DNA from: Rheinheimera sp.
Lineage (GTDB): Bacteria; Pseudomonadota; Gammaproteobacteria; Enterobacterales; Alteromonadaceae
NCBI GenBank assembly: GCA_003482455.1
Contig: DMYW01000064.1
Coordinates: forward strand, 31,614 to 95,613
Direction: 5' to 3'
DNA: 64,000 nucleotides
Part shown: one piece after another, positions 35,599 to 45,279 of the stretch
Layout: each line of letters begins with the position of its first letter
Numbering within the stretch: position 1 is the first letter of the stretch
Notes under the pieces: model-generated
What the model saw: only the letters and a program-made list of their open reading frames with translations
Databases searched by the model: none
Told to the model about the DNA's origin: nothing
Program-made: the position numbers and the translations under genes

Positions 35599-38500
35599 TT
35601 GCAATTGGGTCAACAGCAACGCTTTATCGCCATCGCCTTGTTAATGTACTTGGGGCTCGCCACCTTGTGGGTGCTGCTGTCGGATCGAGTACTGGAATGG
35701 CTGGTCGAGCCCTCTTTATTGATGCAATGGTCATCAATGAAAGGCATGTTGTTTGTGTTGTTGAGTGCGTTGGGATTTGGTTTAACTTTGCGTATGGCAA
35801 GCCGATTGCCCGTTGAAGCAACCATAGAACCGCATTTAACCCAACATCCTACCGCTAAATTTACCAACTATTTGAGCGCCTGTTTGTTGGTGCTGATGAT
35901 GCTGTTGTTCCGGTTGTTATTGCCAGATCCACTCAGTGACCGCCCTATGATGGTGCTACTGCTGTTTCCAGTGATTGTCAGTGCAGTAGCGGGCGGTTTT
36001 GGCCCCGGTTTATTTGCCACGGCCTTGGCCGTCGGCATCACCACGGTATTGGTACGTAAGCAGCTGTTTGGTCATGAATTGGCCTTGTATATGCAAATTC
36101 AGCTGCTGTTTTTGGCGGTCAACGGCCTCACTGTGAGCTGGTTATGCCATGTACTGCGCCGCTCTGCACTGCGTTATCAACAACAAAAGCGCTTGCTGAA
36201 ATCGGTGATTGAAGGCACCAATGATGCGATTTTTACCAAAGACCTGGCTGGGCATTATCAATTAGCCAATCAAGCGGCCTGTCAGGCGATGGGGCTGTCG
36301 GCGGGGCAAATTCTTGGTCGCACTGATTTAGAGATCTTTCCTGCCACAACGGCCAGTTCCTATATCCAACACGACTTGAAAGTCCGTGAAACCTTAGCCG
36401 TATTGCATGTCGACGAAACGCTACAACTGCCCAATGGGCACCAGCGGCATTTTTCGGTCAGCAAAGGGCCTTTGTATGATGCTGATGGCAAGCTTGCTGG
36501 TACTTTTGGAATTGCCCGTGACGTCACGTTACTGAAACAAACCCGCGATCAGCTGGAGCGGGTGTTAACTGGTACGGATTTAGCCTACTGGGAATACAAT
36601 CTATTGTCGCGAGAGCTGCAAGTCAGCCAGCATTGGTGGGTGATGTTAGGGTTTACCGACGCATCCGCACCACTGACCTTGCCCAAGTTATTGCAAATGA
36701 TCCATCCAGATGATGTCGCCGGGGCCCGACTGGCGATGAAACGGCATGGTTCTGGCGAGACCGCCAGCTTTGATGTGGAAGTGCGCTTGCGTATGGCTAC
36801 AGGTGACTGGCGTTGGATGGCGATGCGCGGCAAAATCGTCACCTATACCGAACATGGCGAACCATGGTTGATGTCTGGAACCCAGTTGGATGTGCATGAA
36901 TCGCATCAGCTGGCCGCCGCACACCGCCAAGCCAACGTGGTATTTGAGAACAGCTACGAAGGTATCATGGTGGTTGATGCGCAGGGGCTGATCCAACGCG
37001 TCAACCCGGCCTTTTGCCGGATCACTGGGTACAGTGCGGCGGAAGTTGTCGGCCAGCCACCGTCGATAATCAGTTCAGGCCTACATGACAAAGCATTTTA
37101 TCAAGCCATGTGGCAATCATTACAAATGGTTGGCAGCTGGCGTGGCGAGGTAGTGAATAAACGCAAAGACGGTACTTTTTACAGTGAACTGCTGTCAATC
37201 AGTGCAGTGCGCGATGCCAATCAACATATCTTGCAATACATAGGTATTTTTACCGACATCAGCCAGCAAAAGATGCATCAAGCAGAGCTGGAAAAAGTCA
37301 CCTACTACGACACATTGACGGGACTGCCGAACCGACGTTTGTTGTCGCAACGCTTTGAGCAAGCGTTTGGCCGTGCTGTACAGTTACAACGGCGTTGTGC
37401 CGTGTGCTTGTTGGATTTAGACGGCTTTAAAGTCATCAATGACCATTATGGCGCAGCGTTTGGCGATCAAGTGTTGTTGTTAATCAGCCAACAATTACAA
37501 GCGGCACTGCGCAGTGGTGACACCCTCGCTCGACTGGGTGGTGACGAATTTGTGATCTTATTAAACGACATGCCAGAACCTAGCGAATGTCATCCGATCA
37601 TCGAACGGTTACTGGCGGCTGTGGCTAAGCCGCTACAAACCACAGCAGGCGAGTTCTCATTGACCGGTTCGATTGGCGTCAGCCTCTATCCGGACGATAA
37701 CGCCGACGCGGACACCTTGTTGCGCCACGCCGATAAAGCCATGGTGCAAGCTAAAGAAGCGGGCAAGAACCGGGTTTGCTGGTTCGATCCGACAAATGCA
37801 CGCAAAGTCGCTGAGCATCAGCTGATGCAAGATCAACTCAACGAAGCCTTAGCCGATAATCAGTTGTTGCTGTATTACCAGCCGAAAGTGGATTTACACA
37901 CAGGTCACGTGATGGGCGTTGAAGCTTTGATCCGCTGGCAGCATCCGCTACGTGGCTTGTTAGCACCGGCGGCGTTTTTAAGTTACGTCGAAGGCAGCGA
38001 CTTAGAAATTCCGGTAGGGCGCTGGGTGATGCACCAAGCGGTGGCACAAGCGGCGTTGTGGCATCAACAAGGCCTGCCGGTGCAAGTCAGTATCAACGTG
38101 GGCGCCAGTCATTTGCTGACGGAAGGCTTTTGTTTGGAGCTGCGCGACTTATTGCAACAGTACCCGCAGCTGCCGGCTAGCGCAGTTGAGCTAGAGATTT
38201 TGGAAAGCACGGCGATCAGCGACATTAGCAAGGCGTCGGAGTTGATCCAACGTTGTCAAAGTTTGGGTGTGCGTTTTGCATTGGATGACTTTGGCACTGG
38301 CTATTCATCGCTCACCTATTTGCGCAGCTTGCCGGTACAAACGTTAAAGATTGACCAAAGTTTTGTCCGCGACATGTTAGCCGACCCGGAAGATCTGAAT
38401 ATCGTCGACGGCGTGATCCGTTTGGCGCAAGTGTTTGGCCGCGAAGTGATCGCCGAGGGCGTGGAAACCTTGGCGCACGGCGAGCGTTTGTTGCAACTGG

Positions 38501-38634
38501 GCTGCAAACTGGCGCAAGGCTATGGTATAGCACGGCCGATGCCGGCCGGTCAGTTCGCCGATTGGGTCGCACAGTGGCATATGCGCCAAGATTGGTTGCA
38601 ACTCAACGACGCCTCAGGCGAGGCCGCGACTTAG
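35599..38634 (+). CDS. Membrane-bound GGDEF-EAL protein with PAS domains
   Basis: 1011 residues with a TTG start (weak GAGAG upstream; no in-frame ATG until 35644, so the start is uncertain). Six or so membrane segments in the first 190 residues, including a DUF4118-like sensor region, three PAS domains (about 205-315, 320-440, 450-560), GGDEF (about 570-730, motif GGDEF 647-651 intact) and EAL (about 750-1000, motif EALIRW from 775, with DDFGTGYSSL). Both catalytic motifs are intact, so it could make or degrade c-di-GMP; the inhibitory RxxD site just before GGDEF is not obvious. Its stop overlaps the stop of the convergent HD-GYP gene. Confidence 0.93.
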   Translation: MQLGQQQRFIAIALLMYLGLATLWVLLSDRVLEWLVEPSLLMQWSSMKGMLFVLLSALGFGLTLRMASRLPVEATIEPHLTQHPTAKFTNYLSACLLVLMMLLFRLLLPDPLSDRPMMVLLLFPVIVSAVAGGFGPGLFATALAVGITTVLVRKQLFGHELALYMQIQLLFLAVNGLTVSWLCHVLRRSALRYQQQKRLLKSVIEGTNDAIFTKDLAGHYQLANQAACQAMGLSAGQILGRTDLEIFPATTASSYIQHDLKVRETLAVLHVDETLQLPNGHQRHFSVSKGPLYDADGKLAGTFGIARDVTLLKQTRDQLERVLTGTDLAYWEYNLLSRELQVSQHWWVMLGFTDASAPLTLPKLLQMIHPDDVAGARLAMKRHGSGETASFDVEVRLRMATGDWRWMAMRGKIVTYTEHGEPWLMSGTQLDVHESHQLAAAHRQANVVFENSYEGIMVVDAQGLIQRVNPAFCRITGYSAAEVVGQPPSIISSGLHDKAFYQAMWQSLQMVGSWRGEVVNKRKDGTFYSELLSISAVRDANQHILQYIGIFTDISQQKMHQAELEKVTYYDTLTGLPNRRLLSQRFEQAFGRAVQLQRRCAVCLLDLDGFKVINDHYGAAFGDQVLLLISQQLQAALRSGDTLARLGGDEFVILLNDMPEPSECHPIIERLLAAVAKPLQTTAGEFSLTGSIGVSLYPDDNADADTLLRHADKAMVQAKEAGKNRVCWFDPTNARKVAEHQLMQDQLNEALADNQLLLYYQPKVDLHTGHVMGVEALIRWQHPLRGLLAPAAFLSYVEGSDLEIPVGRWVMHQAVAQAALWHQQGLPVQVSINVGASHLLTEGFCLELRDLLQQYPQLPASAVELEILESTAISDISKASELIQRCQSLGVRFALDDFGTGYSSLTYLRSLPVQTLKIDQSFVRDMLADPEDLNIVDGVIRLAQVFGREVIAEGVETLAHGERLLQLGCKLAQGYGIARPMPAGQFADWVAQWHMRQDWLQLNDASGEAAT

Positions 38635-39761
38635 CGCTGGTCTGGGTAACTCGCGACAATCCATTGCGCAGTAGCGATACGATCTTTCAGTGCTTGCACA
38701 CAAAAACCATCCAATTTGCCGGCGGCGACCATCTGGTCGAGCTCCGCAAACGCCTTGGGCACCGGCCACGGCTGTTTGTATGGTCGCAGGCTGGTTAGCG
38801 CGTCAAAAATATCCGCAACGGTAACGATGCGCGCTTCAATCGGTACTTGCTCACCCTTCAGACCACGCGGATAGCCGCTACCATCCAGCATTTCATGGTG
38901 ACAAGCCACGATATTGCGCATCACTTGCGAATCAGGCAGGTGGTCCAAGCCAAAGTCGCCAATCACTTTGAGCATAATGTCTTCGCCTTTTTGCACATGG
39001 GTTTGCATTTCTGCCCGTTCAAGGTCGGTCAAAGGCCCTTGTTTCAGCAGAATTTGGTCGGCGATGCCAATTTTGCCGATGTCGTGTAAAGGTGCGAACA
39101 AGTAGATATGCTCGATGGTTTCATCGGATAGCTTGTACGTGCTGGCGACACCTTGTGCAATCAACTGGGCGTAACGCGCCATACGCTCGAGATGCGCGCC
39201 AGTCTCAAAGTCGCGTAGATGCGCAAAGTCGCGGGCGACTTGGGCGGAGGCTAAGATGGCCCTAACCGCCGAGAGTTCAGAGGACAGTGCCATGTTGATG
39301 AGATTGGAATACAACAACAAATCCCTTTGCACGGCATGACTGAAATAATTTGGTTGGTCTGAATCAAAAAAAATAAACCCTAAAAACTGCCCATTGTCAT
39401 ACATGGGCACGGTAAAAGAGCTTAAATAAGGTTGTTCTAATAACCAATTGGAATGGGCGGCCCCTGCCTGAATGCTTAAAGGGATTTGATCGATAACTCG
39501 GCATTGGCCTTGTTGCGCCAGTGCCAGCAAGCTAGGCACTTCGGTCAGTTTTGCTTGATACGCTTGAATGGCATTACCCACGCGTGTGCTGTTAACAAAA
39601 GTTTTGAGTAGGTCTGAGGAATGGTCATAAATAGCGCAGGCAATCCGGCAGACTTGCGGTGAGGTTTCCAATAACCGATTGTGAAGCGTGTGCAGTCGCT
39701 CACTGACGCTGCCATCGCCTTGGAACAAATGAGTGATTTGTGTTGGAGCTAACGGATCCAT
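38631..39761 (-). CDS. GAF-like/HD-GYP domain c-di-GMP phosphodiesterase
   Basis: 376 residues from ATG 39761, chosen because GGGGA lies 4-5 nt upstream; the longer frame to 39869 has no such signal. An N-terminal GAF-like sensor (about 30-165) and an HD-GYP domain (about 180-370) with RDFETGAHLERMARY, the LHDIGKIGI metal motif, ILLKQGPL and HHEMLDGSGYPRGLKG: the HD and GYP residues are all there. Such enzymes degrade c-di-GMP to pGpG or GMP in the cytoplasm. It converges on, and overlaps by stop codon, the GGDEF-EAL gene, with no terminator between them. Confidence 0.92.
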   Translation of the reverse strand: MDPLAPTQITHLFQGDGSVSERLHTLHNRLLETSPQVCRIACAIYDHSSDLLKTFVNSTRVGNAIQAYQAKLTEVPSLLALAQQGQCRVIDQIPLSIQAGAAHSNWLLEQPYLSSFTVPMYDNGQFLGFIFFDSDQPNYFSHAVQRDLLLYSNLINMALSSELSAVRAILASAQVARDFAHLRDFETGAHLERMARYAQLIAQGVASTYKLSDETIEHIYLFAPLHDIGKIGIADQILLKQGPLTDLERAEMQTHVQKGEDIMLKVIGDFGLDHLPDSQVMRNIVACHHEMLDGSGYPRGLKGEQVPIEARIVTVADIFDALTSLRPYKQPWPVPKAFAELDQMVAAGKLDGFCVQALKDRIATAQWIVASYPDQR

Positions 39762-39918
39762 AGCGTCCCCAAATTTGCTAAATATCGGTGCACCGTTTAA
39801 TACTGAGCTGGAACCGGTTAAAAAGCAATCAAAGAGCTTGTGTTGGAACAAACCTAGTATGATTTCCACTACATCTCATTTACAGTATTGGCCGCTTTAA
39901 AAGGATGGAGAAAAAGCA

Positions 39919-41511
39919 ATGCGTTACCCAATAACAGCCTTGATGGGTGCTGTGATGCTGGCTGGTTGTGGCGGTGGCTCGTCGGGCGATGCCGCGACAG
40001 GTGGAACGACTGTCGCGCCGACATACACGGCGGGCGTCTATAACGACGAAAATCAATACAAGAATTATTGCGCCAGTCCGCGCTCAGGCAAAAGCCCTTA
40101 CACCGGCGAGACATATCCGGATCGCCAGGGGACCTTGATGCATGAGCAAATGTTCTTGCGGTCTTGGAGTCATCGCACTTACTTGTGGTATCGCGAACTG
40201 TCGGATATCAATCCGGCCGGTTATGCCAGTGCAGAGGATTATTTTGACGTATTAAAAACTTCAGGTTTGTCAGAATCTGGTGCGAAAAAAGATAAATATC
40301 ACTTTAGTGAACCCACCAGTGACTATGAACAAAGCAATGTCAGTCAAGTGGTTGGTGGTTACGGCATCGAGTGGGCGATCCGTGCGACTAAACCTCCTCG
40401 CCAAGTGTATGTGGGGTACGCTGAAACGGGTTCACCTGCAGATCTCGCCGGTTTAACACGCGGTGATTTGGTTCTGACGGTCGATGGTGTTGATGTGGTC
40501 AATGGTGACACCCAAGCGGTGGTCAATAGCATCAACGCCGGCTTGTTTCCTGCCAAAGTGAATGAAACTCATAGCCTGTCTGTGCGCACACTCGGTGGGG
40601 TGACCAAAACAGTGCAACTGCGTTCGGCGGACGTGAACATGCCGTTAGTGCGTAATCGGCAAGTGCTGACGAACAGCAAAGGCGGCAAAGTCGGTTATGT
40701 GCAATTTAACGGCTTTAGTGCGCCAGCCCAGGCTGATTTAATCAGTGCTGTGAAGCAGTTTTCGCAACAAGGCGTGCAAGACGTAGTGCTGGACCTACGC
40801 TACAACGGCGGTGGTTCATTGGCACTGTCTTCGCAACTTGCCTACATGCTTTCCGGGCCGAACGTGGTGCAAGGTCGTTTGTATAACCGCTTGACCTTTA
40901 ATGATAAATACCCGAATACCGACCCAGTGACTGGGGAAACGTTGTCGCCAATTCCGTTTTATACCAAAGAGATTGATTACAACGCGGGTAAGTTGTTAAA
41001 CACCGATTTGCCGACGCTGACCTTGCGTCGTTTGTATGTGCTTACAACTGGTGGCACCTGCTCGGCCAGTGAAGCGCTGGTCAATGGCTTGCGTGGTGTG
41101 GATATGGAAGTGCTACTGGTTGGTGAAACTACCTGTGGTAAACCTTATGGTTTTTACCCGACTAGCAACTGTGGCAGGACTTATTACAGCATTCAATTTA
41201 AAGGCAGTAATGCCAAAGGTTATGGTGATTTTTTTGATGGTTTAACGCCAGCCACAACCCCTGCGTTAAATGCTGAAGTCAAAGGCTGTAAAGTTACCGA
41301 CGATTTCAGTCAGCCAGTAGGAAGCATCTCAGAAGGCTTGTTAGCGGGCGCTTTGTATCACAGCGCTAATGGCAGTTGCCCAGTTATGCAACAAGCTGTA
41401 GCGCAAGCGACAGAGCTAGCCAGCCCTGTGCCTGCCGTTGGCCTAGGTTTGTCGATTAAGACATCAGCGCGTCCGCTGCAAAATGAAGCAGTGATCCAAC
41501 CGATCAACTAA
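39919..41511 (+). CDS. S41 (tail-specific) protease lipoprotein with PDZ domain
   Basis: 530 residues. Lipoprotein signal MRYPITALMGAVMLAGCGGG (lipobox LAGC) and a short Gly/Thr linker. N-terminal helical region (about 50-145; RSWSHRTYLWYREL), PDZ (about 150-240; GYGIEWAI, GSPADLAGLTRGDLVLTVDG), then the S41 catalytic domain (about 245-470) with VGYVQFNGF, LDLRYNGGG, nucleophile Ser in GGTCSASEALVNGL and the general-base Lys in GETTCGKPYG. Ctp-like enzymes of the envelope trim protein C-termini. The unusual paired Cys (TCSA, TTCGK, SNCGR, KGC) suggest disulphides. Own terminator follows. Confidence 0.93.
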   Translation: MRYPITALMGAVMLAGCGGGSSGDAATGGTTVAPTYTAGVYNDENQYKNYCASPRSGKSPYTGETYPDRQGTLMHEQMFLRSWSHRTYLWYRELSDINPAGYASAEDYFDVLKTSGLSESGAKKDKYHFSEPTSDYEQSNVSQVVGGYGIEWAIRATKPPRQVYVGYAETGSPADLAGLTRGDLVLTVDGVDVVNGDTQAVVNSINAGLFPAKVNETHSLSVRTLGGVTKTVQLRSADVNMPLVRNRQVLTNSKGGKVGYVQFNGFSAPAQADLISAVKQFSQQGVQDVVLDLRYNGGGSLALSSQLAYMLSGPNVVQGRLYNRLTFNDKYPNTDPVTGETLSPIPFYTKEIDYNAGKLLNTDLPTLTLRRLYVLTTGGTCSASEALVNGLRGVDMEVLLVGETTCGKPYGFYPTSNCGRTYYSIQFKGSNAKGYGDFFDGLTPATTPALNAEVKGCKVTDDFSQPVGSISEGLLAGALYHSANGSCPVMQQAVAQATELASPVPAVGLGLSIKTSARPLQNEAVIQPIN

Positions 41512-41525
41512 GCTTGCAGCCAAAG

Positions 41526-41553
41526 AAAACGCCGGCAAATGCCGGCGTTTTTT
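41526..41553 (+). terminator. Terminator after the S41 protease
   Basis: AACGCCGGC-AAAT-GCCGGCGTT with a T-run; A-run on the left makes it usable from the minus strand too. Confidence 0.9.
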
Positions 41554-41558
41554 CTGGG

Positions 41559-42071
41559 TTATTCAGTGCCGCCTGGCAGTGGTTTAACCACAATGATCGG
41601 ATCGACCTTCTGGTTGCCAACTTTCAGCACATATCGCACGTGACATTCGTCGGCCGCGCCGCCGAGGCTGTTGTCACAAAAATCGGTCAGGTGATTGGCG
41701 CGAATGTCACACGAGGTAACTTCGTTTTTGTCATTTAGTTTGCACACGCGCGCCTTGGTTTTTTTGTCACCATCGTCTTTCCCGGCGTCTTCGCTTTCGC
41801 CTTTGCGTTTGAGGATCACTTTGCAGCCGTTACTGCAATCCACCGCGCTAAAATCAACCGTAAACAGTGACGAGTCTGCGTCCATTTTTAAGTTGTTTTT
41901 AATGCGGCATTTTTTATTTTCTCTCTTGTTTTCAATTGAATAACTGCCATCGATCGTTTTGATTACCTTGATCGCTTGTTGTTCAGACTCTTGATCACAG
42001 GAGGCAAAGAGCGGAGCGCTCAACAGCATCGCCATACCTAACACAAACCCAGACATCAGCGTTGTTTTCAT
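41559..42071 (-). CDS. Secreted Cys-rich hypothetical protein
   Basis: Not recognised. 170 residues with a signal peptide (1-23, LLSAPLFASC) and seven to eight cysteines spaced through a charged, beta-rich mature region (ENKKCRIKNN, DCSNGCKVILKR, RVCKLNDKNEVTSCD, FCDNSLGGAADECH). The spacing suggests disulphide bonds in the periplasm or outside. Its ATG shares one base with the stop of the cyclase gene (TAATG), so it is translationally coupled to it. Confidence 0.75.
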   Translation of the reverse strand: MKTTLMSGFVLGMAMLLSAPLFASCDQESEQQAIKVIKTIDGSYSIENKRENKKCRIKNNLKMDADSSLFTVDFSAVDCSNGCKVILKRKGESEDAGKDDGDKKTKARVCKLNDKNEVTSCDIRANHLTDFCDNSLGGAADECHVRYVLKVGNQKVDPIIVVKPLPGGTE

Positions 42072-44257
42072 TAATGGTCCCTCGTTGTTTGCACTAATTC
42101 ACGGAAATCCGTGCGGGTGGTTAATGCTTGATAGTCAGGATCAACGGCTATCAAGCTTGCTGGATAGCCAAGGGCGATGGCTTTTTCTAAAGCGACCATC
42201 GCCTGATCATACTGCTGTTGTGCGGTGAGCAAACTGGCCCGCACCAACAAGACGTCTGAGTTTTGGCTGTTCTGTTGTTGCGCTGTTTCGGCAAACCGTA
42301 AACCGGCGTCAAGGTCGCCGGCAAAATAGGTGAATTTGGCAAGGTAAGCTAACCAGCGGCCACGCGGATTTTTAGCTTCGAGGATGCTGATGGCTTTTGC
42401 ATAATACAGATCCGCGTCGGCCTTCATATCGAGCTGGCGGTAGGTATCGGCGATATTGCCATTGATCTCTGCGCTGTTGGGGTCGGCCAGCAGCGCGGCT
42501 TTGTATAAATCTAAGGCTTGTTGAAAGCGGCCTAGATAATAATAAACACTGGCTAAATTGGTCTGCACCATGGCCGTGGGTTCGATGGCAAGAGCTTGTT
42601 GGTAGATGTCCGCCGCTGCTTGCAAATCACCGACTAACAAGTACGCCGAGCCAAGATTGGTGAGGGTGTCGGCGTTATTTGGGGTGAGCTCGACGATCAA
42701 GCGCAAATAAGGGATCGCTTGGCGAATTTGGCCGTCACTAAAATAATACATGGCGAGCTGTTGCAGCGCCGGCCAATAGCGGGGCTGAAAATTAATCGCT
42801 TGCCGCAGCACTAATTCGGCTTCAAGTGGGCGTTTTAAGCTTTGATAAACGCTGGCTAATAGGCTGTATGCTTCCATCGATTTGCTGTTGTTGCGCAGCA
42901 CCTCACGCAACAAACTTTCCGCCTCATTCCAGCGTTGTTGCAAGGTGGCAAGACGGGCTTGCAACAAGCGAGCTTGCTCGTCAATGCTATTAAAATCACA
43001 CAGGCTTAACGCCGCGGGCGGCAGTGGCTGGATTTCTAGCTCGGTTGATAGCAGCAGCGCATCACAGGCGCGCAGATGTGCGGGGAAAAAGGTCGGCGCC
43101 GCTTCGTGTAGTTGCTGTAAGCCTTTGCTGGCAAGTTGGATTTGTTCGCGATTTTGTAATTGTTTTGCTTGGTGCAGTTGATAACTCATCTCCAAATATT
43201 GGCTGTACAAGCTATCTGTGATGCCGCTGGTCGGCATGGGCACGGCAGACGAAGCAAACCATTGCGACAACAACGGAAATAACGCCGAAATCTGGCTGTA
43301 GCTCGGCTGACTAGACCACTGCAATTCCTGCTGATTCAGCACGGTACCTTTGGCGTCTAATAAACGGATCTTCAATGCGATACCGTCATTGGCAGTGGTA
43401 TGCCGAGTGGCAAATTCCAGCGTTTGGATTTGTGCTGCCGCCGAACCATTTTCAAACAGGTATAAGTTAGTCACTGGAGCAATGACCGCGCCGACTAGCT
43501 TGTTAATCTCAAAGCGCAGTGCCGCAGGAACCATTTGTGGTGTTGACTTCCATTTCACTTGTACAAACTTGGCTTCAGGCACATCAACGCGCGGCGGCGC
43601 CAACAAGGTGGGCTGTGCAGTTGGTTTAAATAAAAAATAACCTGATGTCGCCGCAGCGGCAACTGACACAGCCATTAGCCAAGGCAGCCAGCGCCGCTTT
43701 GTTGTGGCAGCATTAAACACGCTGCCATACGGCAGGTCGCTATCCGCTGTTTTACATACGCGATACAAGTGCAGTGGATGCTCAAAACCATCTAACGTGA
43801 ATTGTCCGGCACTTTCGACTGGGACTTCGGCTTTGTTCATTGCCAAATACACGGCTTCCGATAAGTAGATTTCAGCTGCCGGGGTGACGGCTTCAATCCG
43901 CGCGGCCAGATTCACCGCTTCGCCGAACACGTCATGGCGGGTGATCCGCACTTCACCTAAATGTGCGGCGACACGTATGACGATTTCTTCTTGTTCTGGC
44001 TGTTGCTGGTGGTGCATTGCCAGTCGGTCATGCAGTTGCTGGGCGCACAACATGGCATTGGTGGGCGAGCGAAAGGTTAACAACAAGGCATCGCCCATCG
44101 ATTTGACGATTTGTCCTGAAAATTGACGGATGATCGGCCTTAGCAAACTGGCAAACCGGTCCAGCAAATAGGCATTTTGCTGACGTGACTGTCGATTGGT
44201 GGTGGCGGTGTAACCTGCAATGTCGACAAACAGAATGGTCAAATTCTCGGTGCGCAC
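42071..44257 (-). CDS. Class III adenylate/guanylate cyclase with membrane segment and TPR repeats
   Basis: 728 residues. GTG start with AGGA 7 nt upstream. Class III cyclase homology domain (about 5-170): metal-binding Asp in FVDIAGYT and in KSMGDALLL, and the transition-state Asn/Arg in EAVNLAARIE, so it looks active. One membrane segment (about 187-208), a middle region resembling those of CHD-TPR proteins, and about eight tetratricopeptide repeats (about 440-720; e.g. ALAIEPTAMVQTNLASVYYYLGRFQQALDLYKAAL). The nucleotide choice (ATP or GTP) cannot be decided by eye. TPRs probably sit in the periplasm after the single membrane crossing. Coupled to the Cys-rich secreted gene. Confidence 0.92.
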   Translation of the reverse strand: MRTENLTILFVDIAGYTATTNRQSRQQNAYLLDRFASLLRPIIRQFSGQIVKSMGDALLLTFRSPTNAMLCAQQLHDRLAMHHQQQPEQEEIVIRVAAHLGEVRITRHDVFGEAVNLAARIEAVTPAAEIYLSEAVYLAMNKAEVPVESAGQFTLDGFEHPLHLYRVCKTADSDLPYGSVFNAATTKRRWLPWLMAVSVAAAATSGYFLFKPTAQPTLLAPPRVDVPEAKFVQVKWKSTPQMVPAALRFEINKLVGAVIAPVTNLYLFENGSAAAQIQTLEFATRHTTANDGIALKIRLLDAKGTVLNQQELQWSSQPSYSQISALFPLLSQWFASSAVPMPTSGITDSLYSQYLEMSYQLHQAKQLQNREQIQLASKGLQQLHEAAPTFFPAHLRACDALLLSTELEIQPLPPAALSLCDFNSIDEQARLLQARLATLQQRWNEAESLLREVLRNNSKSMEAYSLLASVYQSLKRPLEAELVLRQAINFQPRYWPALQQLAMYYFSDGQIRQAIPYLRLIVELTPNNADTLTNLGSAYLLVGDLQAAADIYQQALAIEPTAMVQTNLASVYYYLGRFQQALDLYKAALLADPNSAEINGNIADTYRQLDMKADADLYYAKAISILEAKNPRGRWLAYLAKFTYFAGDLDAGLRFAETAQQQNSQNSDVLLVRASLLTAQQQYDQAMVALEKAIALGYPASLIAVDPDYQALTTRTDFRELVQTTRDH

Positions 44258-44670
44258 GTCGAAATCCTGCGAGGCAGTCTATGGAACATGAGGGTTCCAA
44301 TCCAAATAAGGCGAACGGGCGCTTTTATACAACAAGCCCATAGCTGCAGCTTAGACACGAAGTGGTTGTTTTTCCAACAAATTTGACGATGAAAACCCGA
44401 TAAAGGGACAAGTGTTTCGCCAGTGTAAACAGTTGGTCGGTGACTTGTTGAACTTCGTACTTACCTGCGGAGTTCAAGTTAGTTTGTGGGTTACACCTGT
44501 AGTTGACTGAGACGTCTGTGTTAGGCGATTGGGCAGTTTAAGCGAGCATTGGCGGGAGTTGTTGCACTGTCTGGATTGTTTAGGGCAAGAAAAAACGCCA
44601 GCAACTGCTGGCGTTGGTGATGTGGCTGCTAGCTCCACTGCGGAATGTGCTACCGCCTAGGCTGCGCTTT
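44258..44670. other. Intergenic region leuD / cyclase
   Basis: 413 bp: terminator of the leu operon (44588-44615) at the left in minus-strand sense of travel, and the promoter region of the cyclase gene next to it. No open frame with a ribosome-binding site and no other repeat noticed. Confidence 0.6.
44588..44615 (-). terminator. Terminator of the leuABCD operon
   Basis: On the minus strand AACGCCAGC-AGTT-GCTGGCGTT is followed by a T-run (plus A-run 44590-44595). It lies 56 bp after the leuD stop. Confidence 0.9.
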
Positions 44671-45270
44671 TTACAACCAAGGCTGCGACTGGCGCCGTGC
44701 CGTTTCATAGGCGTCGATCTGCGGGTTTAACTGCTCGCTGGCGCCGATAAAATCCAGGCCACTTAACAAGCGCTGTTTGATATCTGGGTCAATTTGAAAC
44801 CCTAACGCGGCATTGTTACCAAGCAAAATCTCTTGGTTGGCCAAGTCGATTTGCCAGTGCTGCGGGCCTTGTTTGCAGCGCGTGAACAAATAGTCGATGT
44901 TGGCGGCGCTTAAGCTAATCAATAACATGCCGTTGTTGACGCTGTTATTAAAGAAGATATCGGCAAAACCTTCAGCGATGATCACGTTAAAGCCGTATTG
45001 CTGAATGGCCCACGGCGCGTGTTCCCGCGACGAGCCACAACCAAAGTTGCTGCGGGTTAATAAAATCGATGCGCCTTGGTACTGCGCTTCGTTTAACACG
45101 AAGTCAGGGTTCGGTTGGCCATCATTTAAATAACGCCAGTCGAAAAACAACGCTTCGGCAAAGCCATCGCGACTGACCGAGGTTAAAAACTGCTTTGGAA
45201 TAATTTGGTCGGTATCGACGTTGTTTTTATCCAGCGGGCACACCAGACCTTTGGCAAAAATTTCACTCAT
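44671..45270 (-). CDS. leuD: 3-isopropylmalate dehydratase small subunit
   Basis: 199 residues. With LeuC it isomerises 2-isopropylmalate to 3-isopropylmalate. Swivelling aconitase domain: LDKNNVDTDQIIPKQFL, the conserved LLTRSNFGCGSSREHAPWAI and EGFADIFFNNSVNNGML. Full length for the family (about 200 aa). Last gene of leuABCD; its start is 10 bp after the leuC stop. Confidence 0.98.
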   Translation of the reverse strand: MSEIFAKGLVCPLDKNNVDTDQIIPKQFLTSVSRDGFAEALFFDWRYLNDGQPNPDFVLNEAQYQGASILLTRSNFGCGSSREHAPWAIQQYGFNVIIAEGFADIFFNNSVNNGMLLISLSAANIDYLFTRCKQGPQHWQIDLANQEILLGNNAALGFQIDPDIKQRLLSGLDFIGASEQLNPQIDAYETARRQSQPWL

Positions 45271-45279
45271 GATGGCTCC

